A stretch of 52,901 bases of DNA from CBDCZI01 sp965224495 (GCA_965224495.1 CBDCZI010000026.1:1-52901); one strand, 5' to 3'. Counted from the first letter of the stretch, positions 25,467 through 34,748 are shown. Numbers and translations are program-made. Notes: generated from the letters alone by a model not told the origin.

Positions 25467-26705
25467 ATGCTCAAATATAAGAAATTCAAATTAGATAATG
25501 GACTGACTGTGATTAATCACCACGATACGTCGAGTAGTATTGCTATTTTTAACCTTTTGTACCACGTTGGATCCAAAAATGAAGTAGCAGACAAAACCGG
25601 TTTAGCACATTTTTTGGAACACATGATGTTTGAGGGTTCTAAACATGTACCTCATTTTGATAAGGCTTTAGCCGAAAGTGGCGGTTCTTCCAATGCATTT
25701 ACTTCGCCCGATGTAACCAATTATTACGTCAACCTTCCTGCTTCGTGTATTGAAACAGCGTTTTGGTTAGATGCCGACCGAATGTTTGATTTGTCCTTGA
25801 CTCAAGAGCGGTTTGAAGTTCAAAAGAAAGTCGTTATTGAAGAATTTAAACAAAATTATTTGAGTCAGCCTTACGGCGATATTTGGCACTTACTAAGAAA
25901 ATTGACTTACAAAAAGCATCCTTACCAATGGCCAACAATCGGTTTGGATGTACAAGGAATTGAAGACTTAACAGTAGATGATTTACGTGTATTTTACAAA
26001 CAATTTTATCATCCTCAAAATGCCCATTTAGTGGTTGGGGGAGGAGTGTCTCCAGAGCAAACGTTAGAATTAGCGAACAAATGGTTTGGTCAAGTTGCCG
26101 AAAAACCATTCGAACCATTCGAACTTCCTAAAGAACCAAAATGGACAGCAAGAGAAGAACTTATCGCAGAAAGAGATGTTCCTCATAATGTGATATATGT
26201 TGTTTTTCAGGCAAACAAACGAACTGATGATGATTTTTTAAGTTTTAGTTTACTTGCTGATTTATTAGGACACGGTCATTCGTCGTATTTGTACAGTGAT
26301 TTGGTCAAAAATAAAAGCGATTTTTCAAGTGTATCGGCGTACCACAATACCTCTTTCGAAGAAGGATTATTTATCATTTCTGGAAGTATGGAAAAAGGTC
26401 TTTCATTTGAAAAAGCAGAGGAATTAATTACTGAAAGTGTGGCAGATTTCTTCCAAAAATACGACGTTGAACACCATTTACAAAAAGTGAAAAATCAGGA
26501 GCGTACAGAAAATGCCATTCACTCGATTTCGTTACAAGAGCGTGTTCAGAATTTGGCTTACGCAAGTGTATTGGGCGATGTTGAAATGGTGAATAAAGAA
26601 GAGGAATTAATAAATAACGTAAGTTTGGCTGATGTCAAGGAAGTGTTCGCTAACTATTTAAAGACACCTAATTACCGTGTGTTAAAGTACAAATCAAAAG
26701 CATAA
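25467..26705 (+). CDS. M16-family zinc metallopeptidase
   Basis: 412 residues from ATG 25467 (an in-frame TTG at 25452 is less likely). The inverted zinc motif HFLEH (His48, Glu51, His52) is intact in GLAHFLEHMMFEGSKH, with the distal Glu in the segment KKVVIEEFKQNY. The M16 pattern continues with the C-terminal inactive-type half (VDDLRVFYKQFYHPQNAHLVV). No signal peptide. Related to mitochondrial processing peptidase-like and PqqL-type enzymes. Followed 3 bp later by ispF, so cotranscribed. Confidence 0.93.
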   Translation: MLKYKKFKLDNGLTVINHHDTSSSIAIFNLLYHVGSKNEVADKTGLAHFLEHMMFEGSKHVPHFDKALAESGGSSNAFTSPDVTNYYVNLPASCIETAFWLDADRMFDLSLTQERFEVQKKVVIEEFKQNYLSQPYGDIWHLLRKLTYKKHPYQWPTIGLDVQGIEDLTVDDLRVFYKQFYHPQNAHLVVGGGVSPEQTLELANKWFGQVAEKPFEPFELPKEPKWTAREELIAERDVPHNVIYVVFQANKRTDDDFLSFSLLADLLGHGHSSYLYSDLVKNKSDFSSVSAYHNTSFEEGLFIISGSMEKGLSFEKAEELITESVADFFQKYDVEHHLQKVKNQERTENAIHSISLQERVQNLAYASVLGDVEMVNKEEELINNVSLADVKEVFANYLKTPNYRVLKYKSKA

Positions 26706-26708
26706 AAG

Positions 26709-27188
26709 ATGAAAATAAGAGTAGGAATGGGCTATGACGTCCATCAATTAAAAGAAGGTGAAGATTTTTGGTTAGGAGGAATAAAGGTAGAACATACCAA
26801 AGGCGCTGTGGGGCATTCGGATGCTGATGTTTTGATACATACGATTTGTGATGCGTTATTGGGTGCAGCGAATTTACGAGATATAGGTTATCACTTTGCA
26901 GATACCGATGCCAAATACAAAGGGATTGATAGCAAGATTTTATTGAAAGATGTCGTTGCTCTAGTCAAAGAAAAAGGCTACGAAATAGGGAATATTGACA
27001 GTACGATTTGTCTGCAACAACCAAAAATAAATTCACATATCCAACAGATGAAAACAACGTTGGCTGACGTAATGGAAATAGATGTAGAAGATATTTCTAT
27101 CAAAGCAACAACTACTGAGCGTTTAGGTTTTGTAGGAAGAGAAGATGGTGTGTCGGCTTATGCTGTGGTATTGTTACAGAAAGGGTAG
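26709..27188 (+). CDS. ispF: 2-C-methyl-D-erythritol 2,4-cyclodiphosphate synthase IspF
   Basis: 159 residues, full length. Makes MEcPP in the non-mevalonate isoprenoid pathway. Zinc ligands Asp/His in GMGYDVHQL and His in GHSDADVLIHTICDALLGA are present, as is the substrate loop ADTDAKYKGIDSK and the C-terminal ATTTERLGFVGREDG signature. Active as a trimer in the cytosol. Second gene behind the M16 peptidase. Confidence 0.97.
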   Translation: MKIRVGMGYDVHQLKEGEDFWLGGIKVEHTKGAVGHSDADVLIHTICDALLGAANLRDIGYHFADTDAKYKGIDSKILLKDVVALVKEKGYEIGNIDSTICLQQPKINSHIQQMKTTLADVMEIDVEDISIKATTTERLGFVGREDGVSAYAVVLLQKG

Positions 27189-27198
27189 GGAAAGACAT

Positions 27199-27229
27199 AA
27201 AAAAAGCCTCTCATAATTAAATGAGAGGC
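27199..27229 (-). terminator. intrinsic terminator after tRNA-Asp (also downstream of ispF)
   Basis: GCCTCTCAT (27206-27214), loop AATTAA, ATGAGAGGC (27221-27229). The A run at 27199-27205 gives a U-tract on the minus strand, 9 bp past the tRNA. On the plus strand it lies just past the ispF stop and may work weakly there too. Confidence 0.85.
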
Positions 27230-27237
27230 TTCAAAAG

Positions 27238-27311
27238 CGGTCTGGACGAGACTCGAACTCGCGACCTCCTGCGTGACAGGCAGGCATTCTAACCAACTGA
27301 ACTACCAAACC
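27238..27311 (-). tRNA. tRNA-Asp (anticodon GTC)
   Basis: 74 nt on the minus strand: acceptor stem GGTTTGG paired with CCAGACC, D arm AGTTCAGTTGGTTAG, anticodon loop CTGTCAC with GTC, T arm with GTTCGAGTC, discriminator G. CCA is not encoded. Confidence 0.95.
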
Positions 27312-27463
27312 GTTTTGGCTTATCGAAACAAATCGTTTTCTGTTTCTTTAAGGTGATACAAAGGTAGTAGTTTAAGGCGAATAAACAAGTCTTGGTGGGG
27401 ATAAAAATAAAATAACAAGAGGATATGTTTTTATCTTACTGATAATCAAACAGAAGAAGGTAT

Positions 27464-27928
27464 CTATTTTTTTATTTTATAAACGAAACCAAAATTTTTC
27501 TCAAATAGAGAGATCGTTTTATTTCCGCTATCAATAATCATATAAGAGCCATTAGAGAAATTTAAGACCAATTGGTTTTCCGAACGAATGACATCATCAA
27601 CATCGTGGTGCATTTTTAATACGCCTTTTTTATCATAAACACGTAAAGTTTTATTTTGACCATTTAGCTCTATACGTCGTGAAATCGTTTGTTTTGTGCC
27701 GTCTTTTATTTTATAGCGACCTTCGTTTTCTGCTAATTCATAAAAATGAGATGTTTTCCAAACCGTAGTTTCTTTCACGTCCACTGTTTCTATCGTTACT
27801 TCAGGTAAAATAATATCACCGTCAGGCGTAACGAACGCACCTTCGAGTTGATTTTTGATAGTGTCTTGTTGCGAGTATCCTTCAATAGAAGAAACTACAG
27901 CTAATAATAGGATGAAATATTTTAACAT
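27464..27928 (-). CDS. small exported protein, function unknown
   Basis: 154 residues. Signal peptide MLKYFILLLAVVSSIEGYSQ, then QDTIKNQLEGAFVTPDGDII and strand-rich sequence with basic and aromatic residues (RRIELNGQNKTLRVYDKKGV, DSGNKTISLFEKNFGFVYKIKK). No cysteines or known motifs. Probably periplasmic or surface. It lies between tRNA-Asp and a YheT-like hydrolase, with no shared operon visible. Confidence 0.65.
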   Translation of the reverse strand: MLKYFILLLAVVSSIEGYSQQDTIKNQLEGAFVTPDGDIILPEVTIETVDVKETTVWKTSHFYELAENEGRYKIKDGTKQTISRRIELNGQNKTLRVYDKKGVLKMHHDVDDVIRSENQLVLNFSNGSYMIIDSGNKTISLFEKNFGFVYKIKK

Positions 27929-28034
27929 ATTTTTGTTTTTTTATTAAGTTACACCTATTTCCTAGCAAATACCAATCCGTAAGCAGTATGCTGTTTTTTT
28001 TATTACTGTTTATAAAACCTGTTTTATGGGGCGA

Positions 28035-29015
28035 TTATTTCTTTTTGAATCTAAACGGTTCGTTAAAGTACGTTAAAATCCGTTGAGGATACCAGCAGGT
28101 TTGGTTTCTTAGCGAGAGAATGAACCCTAAATGTCCTCCGTGTTTTGGTGTTTCTAAATCTACAAAAGGATGGTGTTTTAATTCCTTATAAGGATAACAA
28201 CTTTCAGGTAAAAAGGGATCATCTAACGCATTAATCAATAGCACAGGGTGTTTTATGTCTTTCAATAAAGGTTTGGAACTGCACTTCTCGTAATAATCAT
28301 CAGCATGCTTAAATCCATTGGCAGGAGCGGTGTAGATACCATCAAACTGATGAAGCGTTTTTATGGTTTTTATCTCCTTTAAGGAAATGGATTGTGGGTA
28401 TTGAATAACTTTTTGTGTTAGTTTTTTAATTAACTTCTTTAAAAAGTGCTTTTGGTAAATACCTCCAAAAGTCGATGATAATTGCAAAGAAGTGCCTTTT
28501 AAATCGATAGGAGTGGAGAACGCTACTGCTTTAACGAAGTTAGAGGGGATTTGCGAGGAATACTCGGCGAGGTATTTGAGTAAAATATTGCCACCTAAAC
28601 TAAAACCAACGATATACAACTGTTGGTAAGCGGTGTTTAAATTGATATGTTTAAGTGTTGCGTTTAAATCATCCGAACAACCACTGTGGTAGCCCTTATA
28701 TAGGTTGTTAGGTTCTCCGCCGCACCCTCGGTAATTAATAGCCACAATATCGTAACCATTTTTCGCTAACACATCAGCGGTATGTTTGATGTAAAATTGA
28801 TTAGCGCTTGACTCTAGACCGTGAAGTAAAAGAACTACTTTTTTGTTATTATTTTTTAGCAAATCAATTTCTAAGAAGTCATTGTCAGGAAGTTTGACTC
28901 GTTCTCTTGATGAATAGGTGAGCTTGTGTTTGAAAAATAACGAAGGAATGACCGTATGTAGGTGCTTATTCTTTAAAAAAGAAGCTATTTTGTATTTAGA
29001 GTTGTCAATAAGCAT
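28035..29015 (-). CDS. YheT-family alpha/beta hydrolase
   Basis: 326 residues from ATG 29015 (MLIDNSKYKIASF); a longer frame upstream would run through the typA promoter and start codon and is rejected. Catalytic triad in order: Ser in VGFSLGGNILLKYL, Asp in LLINALDDPFLPE, His in PKHGGHLGF. Also HGLESSANQFY (oxyanion-loop region) and INYRGCGGEPN. This is the EMB8/YheT family of carboxylesterase-like hydrolases with poorly defined substrates. No signal peptide. Divergent from typA. Confidence 0.88.
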   Translation of the reverse strand: MLIDNSKYKIASFLKNKHLHTVIPSLFFKHKLTYSSRERVKLPDNDFLEIDLLKNNNKKVVLLLHGLESSANQFYIKHTADVLAKNGYDIVAINYRGCGGEPNNLYKGYHSGCSDDLNATLKHINLNTAYQQLYIVGFSLGGNILLKYLAEYSSQIPSNFVKAVAFSTPIDLKGTSLQLSSTFGGIYQKHFLKKLIKKLTQKVIQYPQSISLKEIKTIKTLHQFDGIYTAPANGFKHADDYYEKCSSKPLLKDIKHPVLLINALDDPFLPESCYPYKELKHHPFVDLETPKHGGHLGFILSLRNQTCWYPQRILTYFNEPFRFKKK

Positions 29016-29035
29016 AATAAATGAATAGTATTTCG

Positions 29036-29043
29036 TATCTTTG
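29036..29043 (+). promoter_or_regulatory. -7 promoter element TATCTTTG for typA
   Basis: Perfect TAnnTTTG 20 bp before ATG 29064. No TTG at the usual -33 distance. Confidence 0.5.
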
Positions 29044-29063
29044 TCGCAATTTAAAATATATCG

Positions 29064-30860
29064 ATGAAAGAAATAAGAAACATTGCGATTATCGCCCATG
29101 TCGATCATGGTAAGACAACATTAGTAGATAAGATGATTTACGCTTGCGAGACTTTAGATACTCGTAAAGAAAGAAAAGAACTTATACTTGATAACAATGA
29201 TTTGGAGCGAGAGCGTGGTATCACGATTGTTTCTAAAAATGTATCTGTAGAATATAAAGGTACAAAAATCAACATTATTGACACACCTGGTCACTCTGAT
29301 TTTGGAGGAGAAGTAGAGCGTGTACTTAAAATGGCAGATGCTGTTTTATTGTTAGTTGATGCGTTTGAAGGCCCTATGCCTCAGACAAGATTTGTTTTAA
29401 CTAAAGCAATTGCTTTAGGGTTGAAGCCTATCGTTGTTGTTAACAAAGTTGATAAAGAGAACTGTACACCTGATATAGCTCAGGAAGCTGTTTTTGATTT
29501 GATGTTCAATTTAGAAGCAACAGAAGAACAATTAGATTTCACAACTATCTACGGTTCTGCAAAGAACGGGTGGATGTCAACTGATTGGCAAAAACCAACA
29601 GATAATATTATCCCATTATTGGATGCTATTTTAGAAACGATTCCTCCTACTCCAGTTATCGAAGGAACTCCTCAAATGCAAATTACTGCATTGGATTATT
29701 CTTCTTTCGTAGGTCGTATTTGTATCGGTCGTGTTTTGAGAGGAACTCTTGAAGCAGGTAAAGATTACAAATTGTGTACTTCTGACGGAGAGAAAAAGGT
29801 TAGAATTAAAGAGTTACAAGTATTTACAGGTTTAGGAAAAGAGAATGTTGATAAAGTAAGAAGTGGTGAGCTTTGTGCTGTTGTTGGTATTGATGATTTT
29901 GAGATTGGTGATACTATTGCTGATTTAGAAAACCCTGAAGCAATCGAAAGAATTGCTGTTGATGAGCCTACAATGAGTATGTTGTTTACTATTAACAACT
30001 CTCCATTCTTTGGTAAAGAAGGTAAATTTGTTACTTCTCGTCACTTGCGTGATCGTTTGATGAAGGAAACTGAAATCAACTTGGCATTAAAAGTAGAAGA
30101 AACAGATACGGAAGATAAATTTAACGTTTTTGGTAGAGGTATTCTTCACTTGTCTGTATTGGTTGAAACCATGCGTCGTGAAGGTTACGAGTTACAATTA
30201 GGGAAACCTGAGGTTATCATTAAAGAAATTGATGGTAAAAAACACGAACCAATGGAAACATTGGTTGTAGATGTTCCTGAGGAGTTTTCTGGAAAAGTGA
30301 TTGAAATAGCAACACAACGTAAAGGTATGTTGTCTATCATGGAGCCAAAAGGAGATTTACAACACTTAGAATTTGATATACCTTCTCGTGGACTTATTGG
30401 TATGAGAAACAAAGTGTTGACTGCGACTGCTGGTCAAGGTATTATGACACACCGTTTCCGTGAGTATGGTCCTTGGGCTGGAGATTTAGGAGGAAATAAC
30501 AAAGGTTCTATTATTTCTGGAGCAAAAGGTTCTGCTACTGAATATTCAATAAACAAATTACAAGATAGAGGTCGTTTCTTTGTTGAGGCAGGGGAAGAAA
30601 TTTATGAAGGTCAAGTTATTGGAGAGCACTCTCGTGATACTGATTTAGAAGTAAACGTTGTGAAAGGAAAGCAACTGACTAACATGCGTAAGTCAGGAAC
30701 AGATGAAGCAACTAAAATTGCTCCAAAAATTCAATTCTCTTTAGAAGAAGCAATGGAATATATTCGTAAAGATGAGTATGTTGAAATTACTCCTATCTCG
30801 ATGAGATTAAGAAAAATTCACTTAACGGAAGCTGCTCGTAAGATGTCAGGTAAAAAATAA
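29064..30860 (+). CDS. typA: translational GTPase TypA/BipA
   Basis: 598 residues, near the 600-610 of the family. G1 AHVDHGKTTLVDKM, switch I DLERERGITIV, G3 DTPGHSDFGGEVER, G4 NKVDKENC, G5 GSAKNGW. Domains II, III and V follow, with the TypA-specific C-terminal domain (IPSRGLIGMRNKVLTAT, KGSIISGAKGSA, MRLRKIHL). Ribosome-associated GTPase with roles in 50S assembly and stress. Monocistronic with promoter and terminator. Confidence 0.97.
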   Translation: MKEIRNIAIIAHVDHGKTTLVDKMIYACETLDTRKERKELILDNNDLERERGITIVSKNVSVEYKGTKINIIDTPGHSDFGGEVERVLKMADAVLLLVDAFEGPMPQTRFVLTKAIALGLKPIVVVNKVDKENCTPDIAQEAVFDLMFNLEATEEQLDFTTIYGSAKNGWMSTDWQKPTDNIIPLLDAILETIPPTPVIEGTPQMQITALDYSSFVGRICIGRVLRGTLEAGKDYKLCTSDGEKKVRIKELQVFTGLGKENVDKVRSGELCAVVGIDDFEIGDTIADLENPEAIERIAVDEPTMSMLFTINNSPFFGKEGKFVTSRHLRDRLMKETEINLALKVEETDTEDKFNVFGRGILHLSVLVETMRREGYELQLGKPEVIIKEIDGKKHEPMETLVVDVPEEFSGKVIEIATQRKGMLSIMEPKGDLQHLEFDIPSRGLIGMRNKVLTATAGQGIMTHRFREYGPWAGDLGGNNKGSIISGAKGSATEYSINKLQDRGRFFVEAGEEIYEGQVIGEHSRDTDLEVNVVKGKQLTNMRKSGTDEATKIAPKIQFSLEEAMEYIRKDEYVEITPISMRLRKIHLTEAARKMSGKK

Positions 30861-30879
30861 GTGTAATTACTTCAAATTT

Positions 30880-30915
30880 AAAAGCCTGTTTTGAGCAATC
30901 AAAACAGGCTTTTTT
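30880..30915 (+). terminator. intrinsic terminator of typA
   Basis: AAAAGCCTGTTTTGA (30880-30894), loop GCAA, TCAAAACAGGCTTTTT (30899-30914). Long stem and T run, 19 bp past the stop. Confidence 0.9.
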
Positions 30916-30951
30916 GCGTTTAAATGAATACCTAATTATTTATATCTTGAC

Positions 30952-31328
30952 ATGGAAATAATAACAACTTCTACTTTTGAAGAAACCGTTCTTAAAGAAG
31001 ATAAGCCACTACTTGTTTATGTTTATACGGATAATTGCCCTAACTGTAAAAGGATGGTAAGTATAGTGGAGGCAACAGAAATGAGCAATAAGGATCGTTT
31101 TTTATTCTGTAAACTAAATGCGAAAGAGAACTTAGAATTAGTGAAACGATACAAAGTCTTGGTTGTGCCTACGTTATTGTTTTTTAAACACGGTATTTTG
31201 GTAGATAAAAAAGGAGGGTTATCACATGGGAGAAGCTAGAGAAACGATTAATTCCTCTTCTTGGTTACTCTGTAGAGCAAGCGAAAAACAAAGAAGTGAA
31301 GGGTTTCTTTAAGCTCTCTTGGAAATAA
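30952..31328 (+). pseudogene. thioredoxin-fold protein, frameshifted near the C-terminus
   Basis: The active site TDNCPNCKRM (CxxC) near residues 26-31 and the thioredoxin-fold pattern (LLVYVYTDNC, FCKLNAKENLELVKRYKVLVVPTLLFFKHG, with the cis-Pro VPT) are clear. Reading stops at 31239 after DKKGGLSHGRS. Restoring one G to the GGG run near 31215 gives VITWEKLEKRLIPL and an in-frame end FFKLSWK at 31328, about 125 residues, normal for this family. No signal peptide, so a cytosolic thiol-disulfide protein. Same type of homopolymer loss as in other genes here. Confidence 0.8.
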
Positions 31329-31343
31329 TAGAAATACTTACAC

Positions 31344-31372
31344 AAAAAAAGCCTGTACAATTAAGTACAGGC
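31344..31372 (-). terminator. intrinsic terminator of rpsA
   Basis: GCCTGTAC (31351-31358), loop AATTAA, GTACAGGC (31365-31372). The A run at 31344-31350 becomes the U-tract on the minus strand, 36 bp after the rpsA stop. Confidence 0.88.
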
Positions 31373-31407
31373 TTTCGTATTTTAAAATTCAAAGTTAAGT
31401 CAGTGAC

Positions 31408-33189
31408 TTATCCTTTCATTTTGTTTTTCAATTTAGAAAGAGCGTCCAAATCTCCTAATGTAGATTTTTCAGCAGCTGGTTGCTTAGGAGCACCACCTTT
31501 CTTAGATCCACTTTTCTTAGGTTTCTCCGTGCTGTACTCAACTTCTTTGTAAGTACCTACGTGAGAAAGAATGATTTTTCTGTCATTTTTAGAGAATTCT
31601 AAAACAACAAATTCAGCATTATCTCCTACAGAGAAACTAGAACCATCTTCTTTAGCCAATTGGCGAGCAGGACAGAATCCTTCGATACCATATTGCATTT
31701 CAAGAACAGCTCCTTTATCATTTTTAGTAAGAAGAGTTGCTTTATGTTTAGAACCAACAGTAAATACTCCTTCGAATTCATCCCAAGGATTTTCTTCTAA
31801 TTGTTTGTGTCCTAAAGCAAGTTTTCTATTCTCAACGTCTAATTCAAGAACTACAACGTCTAATTTCTCACCAACTTTAACGAATTCTGATGGGTGTTTC
31901 ACTTTCTTAGACCATGATAAATCTGAAACGTGAACCAATCCGTCAATTCCTTCTTCTAATTCGATGAATAAACCAAAGTTTGTTAAGTTTCTAACGATAC
32001 CCGTGTGTTTCGCACCGATAGCATACTTTTCATTCATATCAGGCTTAGTCCATGGGTCTTCAGCTAATTGTTTGATACCAAGAGACATTTTTCTGTCTTC
32101 TCTATCGATAGTCAACACAACTGCTTCTAACTCGTCTCCAACGTTTAAGAAATCTTGTGGGTTTCTCAAGTGTTGTGACCATGACATTTCTGAAACGTGG
32201 ATTAATCCTTCGATTCCAGGAGCCAATTCTAAGAACGCACCGTAATCAGCAACGTTTACAATCTTACCTTTAACTTTAGTTCCAACATCAACCGTTGTCT
32301 CAAGAGCGTCCCAAGGGTGAGCAGTCAATTGCTTCATTCCTAATGAAATTCTTTTCTTCTCTTCGTCGAAATCTAAAACTACAACGTTAACTTTTTCGTC
32401 TAATTTCAATACCTCGTCTGGGTGACCAATACGTCCCCAAGAAATATCTGTAATGTGAAGTAAACCATCAACACCACCCAAATCGATAAATACACCGAAG
32501 TTTGTCATGTTTTTGATTACACCTTCTAAGATTTGACCTTTTTCTAAGTTATCTAAGATCAATGCTTTTTGCTTCTCAAGATCTTTCTCGATAAGTACTT
32601 TATGTGAAACAACAACGTTATCGTTAGTATAGTTGATTTTCACAACTTTTACCTCCATTGTTTTGTTTACAAATACATCGAAATCTCTGATAGGCTTCAC
32701 GTCAATTTGAGAACCTGGTAAGAAAGCTTCGATTCCGTAGATATCGATAATCAATCCTCCTCTTGTTCTTCTCTTAACAAATCCTTCTATTACTTTATCT
32801 CCTTCGTAGGAAGCAGTAATATCTTCCCAAGCTTTAACAATTTTTGCTTTTCTTCTTGAAAGAACTAACTGACCTTTTGCATCCTCTTGAGTTTCAAGAT
32901 AAACAACAACTTCGTCACCTAATTTTAGGTCTTTCATATCACGGAATTCTGTACGAGAAACAAGTCCGTCAGATTTTCCACCAATATTTAATACAACATC
33001 TTTATGAGAGATACCAACTACTGTAGCAGTAATCAATTCTTTTTCAACGTTTGTAGAGATTGTTTCTTCAATCAATTGCATTGTATCTGCAATCTCAGCT
33101 TCTGAATATCCAGCTCCAAATCCTTTCGAATCCGTTCCGTCCCAATCAAACTCCTCTGTAGGTGCTGCGTAATTTACTGTTGTAGACAT
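31408..33189 (-). CDS. rpsA: 30S ribosomal protein S1
   Basis: 593 residues with six S1/OB repeats. Typical repeat signatures include GGLIIDIYGIEAFLPGSQ, FGVFIDLGGVDGLLHITDIS, YGAFLELAPGIEGLIHVSEMSW and FGLFIELEEGIDGLVHVSDLSW. An acidic N-terminal extension (about 40 residues) and a basic, Lys/Pro-rich tail (KPKKSGSKKGGAPKQPAAEKS) are usual for Bacteroidota S1. Delivers mRNA to the 30S subunit. Preceded by a strong promoter about 100 bp upstream and, beyond it, an IS256-type element. Confidence 0.96.
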   Translation of the reverse strand: MSTTVNYAAPTEEFDWDGTDSKGFGAGYSEAEIADTMQLIEETISTNVEKELITATVVGISHKDVVLNIGGKSDGLVSRTEFRDMKDLKLGDEVVVYLETQEDAKGQLVLSRRKAKIVKAWEDITASYEGDKVIEGFVKRRTRGGLIIDIYGIEAFLPGSQIDVKPIRDFDVFVNKTMEVKVVKINYTNDNVVVSHKVLIEKDLEKQKALILDNLEKGQILEGVIKNMTNFGVFIDLGGVDGLLHITDISWGRIGHPDEVLKLDEKVNVVVLDFDEEKKRISLGMKQLTAHPWDALETTVDVGTKVKGKIVNVADYGAFLELAPGIEGLIHVSEMSWSQHLRNPQDFLNVGDELEAVVLTIDREDRKMSLGIKQLAEDPWTKPDMNEKYAIGAKHTGIVRNLTNFGLFIELEEGIDGLVHVSDLSWSKKVKHPSEFVKVGEKLDVVVLELDVENRKLALGHKQLEENPWDEFEGVFTVGSKHKATLLTKNDKGAVLEMQYGIEGFCPARQLAKEDGSSFSVGDNAEFVVLEFSKNDRKIILSHVGTYKEVEYSTEKPKKSGSKKGGAPKQPAAEKSTLGDLDALSKLKNKMKG

Positions 33190-33288
33190 ATTCGTGTCTT
33201 CCGATTATCAACCCAACCGGCAGGGCTTTTAAATTGAACATAAACCTTTTGCACTCGCAACAGGCTTCCATTTATACCAAATGGTTTG

Positions 33289-33319
33289 CAAAGCTACAAA
33301 AAAGCAAGTGAAAAAACAA
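33289..33319 (-). promoter_or_regulatory. rpsA promoter
   Basis: Minus strand TTG (33319-33317), 20-bp spacer, TAGCTTTG (33296-33289). The leader to ATG 33189 is about 95 nt. The IS element begins 39 bp further upstream and leaves both boxes intact. Confidence 0.65.
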
Positions 33320-33358
33320 GTTATTATTAGGTAAGAAGTGAACTCGTTTACTTTGGTA

Positions 33359-33382
33359 GGTAGTGTCCATATTAGTGTGTCT
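33359..33382. repeat. left inverted end of the IS256-type element
   Basis: GGTAGTGTCC...AGTGTGTCT; pairs with the right end in reverse orientation with 6 mismatches in 24, preceded by the target duplicate CTTTGGTA. Confidence 0.85.
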
Positions 33383-33427
33383 GCGGAGGTTAAAAAGTTT
33401 TCAATAAATTAATAAGCACATATTGGT

Positions 33428-34594
33428 TTATCTCTTTCTTTTTAATTTCTCTTCCAAGTTAAAATTATAAATTGGATATCTATATGTTTTTTCTGTTTTA
33501 TCCATTGCTGTACTTGTTATTAGTGCTGTGACTGACTCTTCATTCGGGAAAGCCCCTCTTATTTTGAGTGTACGCCTTGCACATCTATTAAAACGCTCAA
33601 TCCAATTTGTAGTGTAAAGCATACGTCTAATTTTCACATGATAATCTAAATAAGTAAAATAGGGGTCCCACTCCATTTTTAAAATATATTTTGAAAGCCT
33701 ATGGTATTTCTTTTGCCATTTATCCGCTAACTCATTAACTAGAACTATTGCTTTTTCCTTGGTATGATTTTCATTATCAGGAGATAACACATTTCTTACA
33801 TCTTGTGCTAATTCTTTTTTATCTTCTCTACGAACCATCGCTGATAGGTTTCTCTGTAAGTGTACACAACACTTTTGGTGAGGCGTATTAGGAAAGGACT
33901 GAGCGATAGTATTATCTAAGCCAGCTAACCCATCTGAAACAATTATACCTATTGATTTCACTCCTCTATTTTTAATATCAGAAAAAATCTGTTTCCATCC
34001 CTGAGCTGATTCTGACGGGAAATTAACAATAGCGACTATTTCTCTTGTATAATCTTCTTTTAAGCCTAGAATGATATAAAAACACTCATTTTGATATTTT
34101 CCATCACGTTTTAACTTAACGTGTAAACCATCAATGTAGAAACCTAAATAATGAGCGTCTAATGGTCTATTTATCCACGCTTCCATTTGACTATAAAAAC
34201 TTTGACTAATGTTACTCACGGTGCTTTTACTATAACTTTTACCATAAATAGTCTCCATAACTTCGGAAATATCACGAGTAGTTAAACCTTTGCTATACAT
34301 TTGAAAGGATACTTCTTTTAAATAATGTTCTTGATCACGGAATAAGGCTAGTATTGTAGGAGCAAAAGCACTTTGCCTATCACGAGGAATACGTAGTTCT
34401 AATTGTGTACCGAAGCCAAAGACTTTACCTAAACGGTAACCATTCCCTTTATTATCTACCGTACTTTTTAGATGCTCTGCACGTTCACTATGCATCATCG
34501 CATTTAATGTCATCTGTAAAACGTCATTTAAACCATTTTCTTTCTCTAAAAAATTGCTTAAGACTTCTTCTGTTTGTTTCTTTGTTAATTCCAT
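33428..34594 (-). CDS. IS256-family transposase
   Basis: 388 residues, full length. DDE catalytic residues can be placed: Asp in FYIDGLHVKLKRDG, Asp in GIIVSDGLAGLDN, and Glu in TTNWIERFNRCARRTLKIRG. The motif HQKCCVHLQRN before the last Glu is the conserved C/W-type segment of the family, and N-terminal helices with SKSTVSNISQ form the DNA-binding region. Start codon lies 101 bp inside the right end. No frameshift seen, so possibly active. Confidence 0.95.
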   Translation of the reverse strand: MELTKKQTEEVLSNFLEKENGLNDVLQMTLNAMMHSERAEHLKSTVDNKGNGYRLGKVFGFGTQLELRIPRDRQSAFAPTILALFRDQEHYLKEVSFQMYSKGLTTRDISEVMETIYGKSYSKSTVSNISQSFYSQMEAWINRPLDAHYLGFYIDGLHVKLKRDGKYQNECFYIILGLKEDYTREIVAIVNFPSESAQGWKQIFSDIKNRGVKSIGIIVSDGLAGLDNTIAQSFPNTPHQKCCVHLQRNLSAMVRREDKKELAQDVRNVLSPDNENHTKEKAIVLVNELADKWQKKYHRLSKYILKMEWDPYFTYLDYHVKIRRMLYTTNWIERFNRCARRTLKIRGAFPNEESVTALITSTAMDKTEKTYRYPIYNFNLEEKLKRKR

Positions 34595-34671
34595 AAGGTT
34601 TCTGACTCTTTAATCTAATTTGTTTTATTGCTATTACAAACTTGTTAAATTGTTGGAAACTTTTATAACCT

Positions 34672-34695
34672 AGACACACTTTTTTGGACGGTATC
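34672..34695. repeat. right inverted end of the IS256-type element
   Basis: Reverse complement reads GATACCGTCC...AGTGTGTCT, matching the left end; followed by the second CTTTGGTA copy. Confidence 0.85.
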
Positions 34696-34748
34696 CTTTG
34701 GTATATGTTGTTGATTTATAACTGTGTGTAACTTGTGTTTATGACATC

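Larger units (their letters stand above)
33359..34695 (-). mobile_element. complete IS256-family insertion sequence, 1337 bp
   Basis: One transposase gene lies between imperfect inverted ends: left GGTAGTGTCCAT... and, on the other strand, right GATACCGTCCAA..., 18 of the first 24 positions matching and sharing AGTGTGTCT. It is flanked by an exact 8-bp direct repeat CTTTGGTA at 33351-33358 and 34696-34703, the target duplication size typical of the IS256 family. Length is also typical (~1.3 kb). It sits between the aspA terminator and the rpsA promoter, so it inserted into non-coding DNA. The intact transposase and exact duplication suggest a recent insertion. Confidence 0.92.

Noticed and set aside
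28035..29108. Longer start for the YheT-like hydrolase (from 29108)
   Set aside because: It would run over the typA start and promoter; ATG 29015 gives the usual family length.
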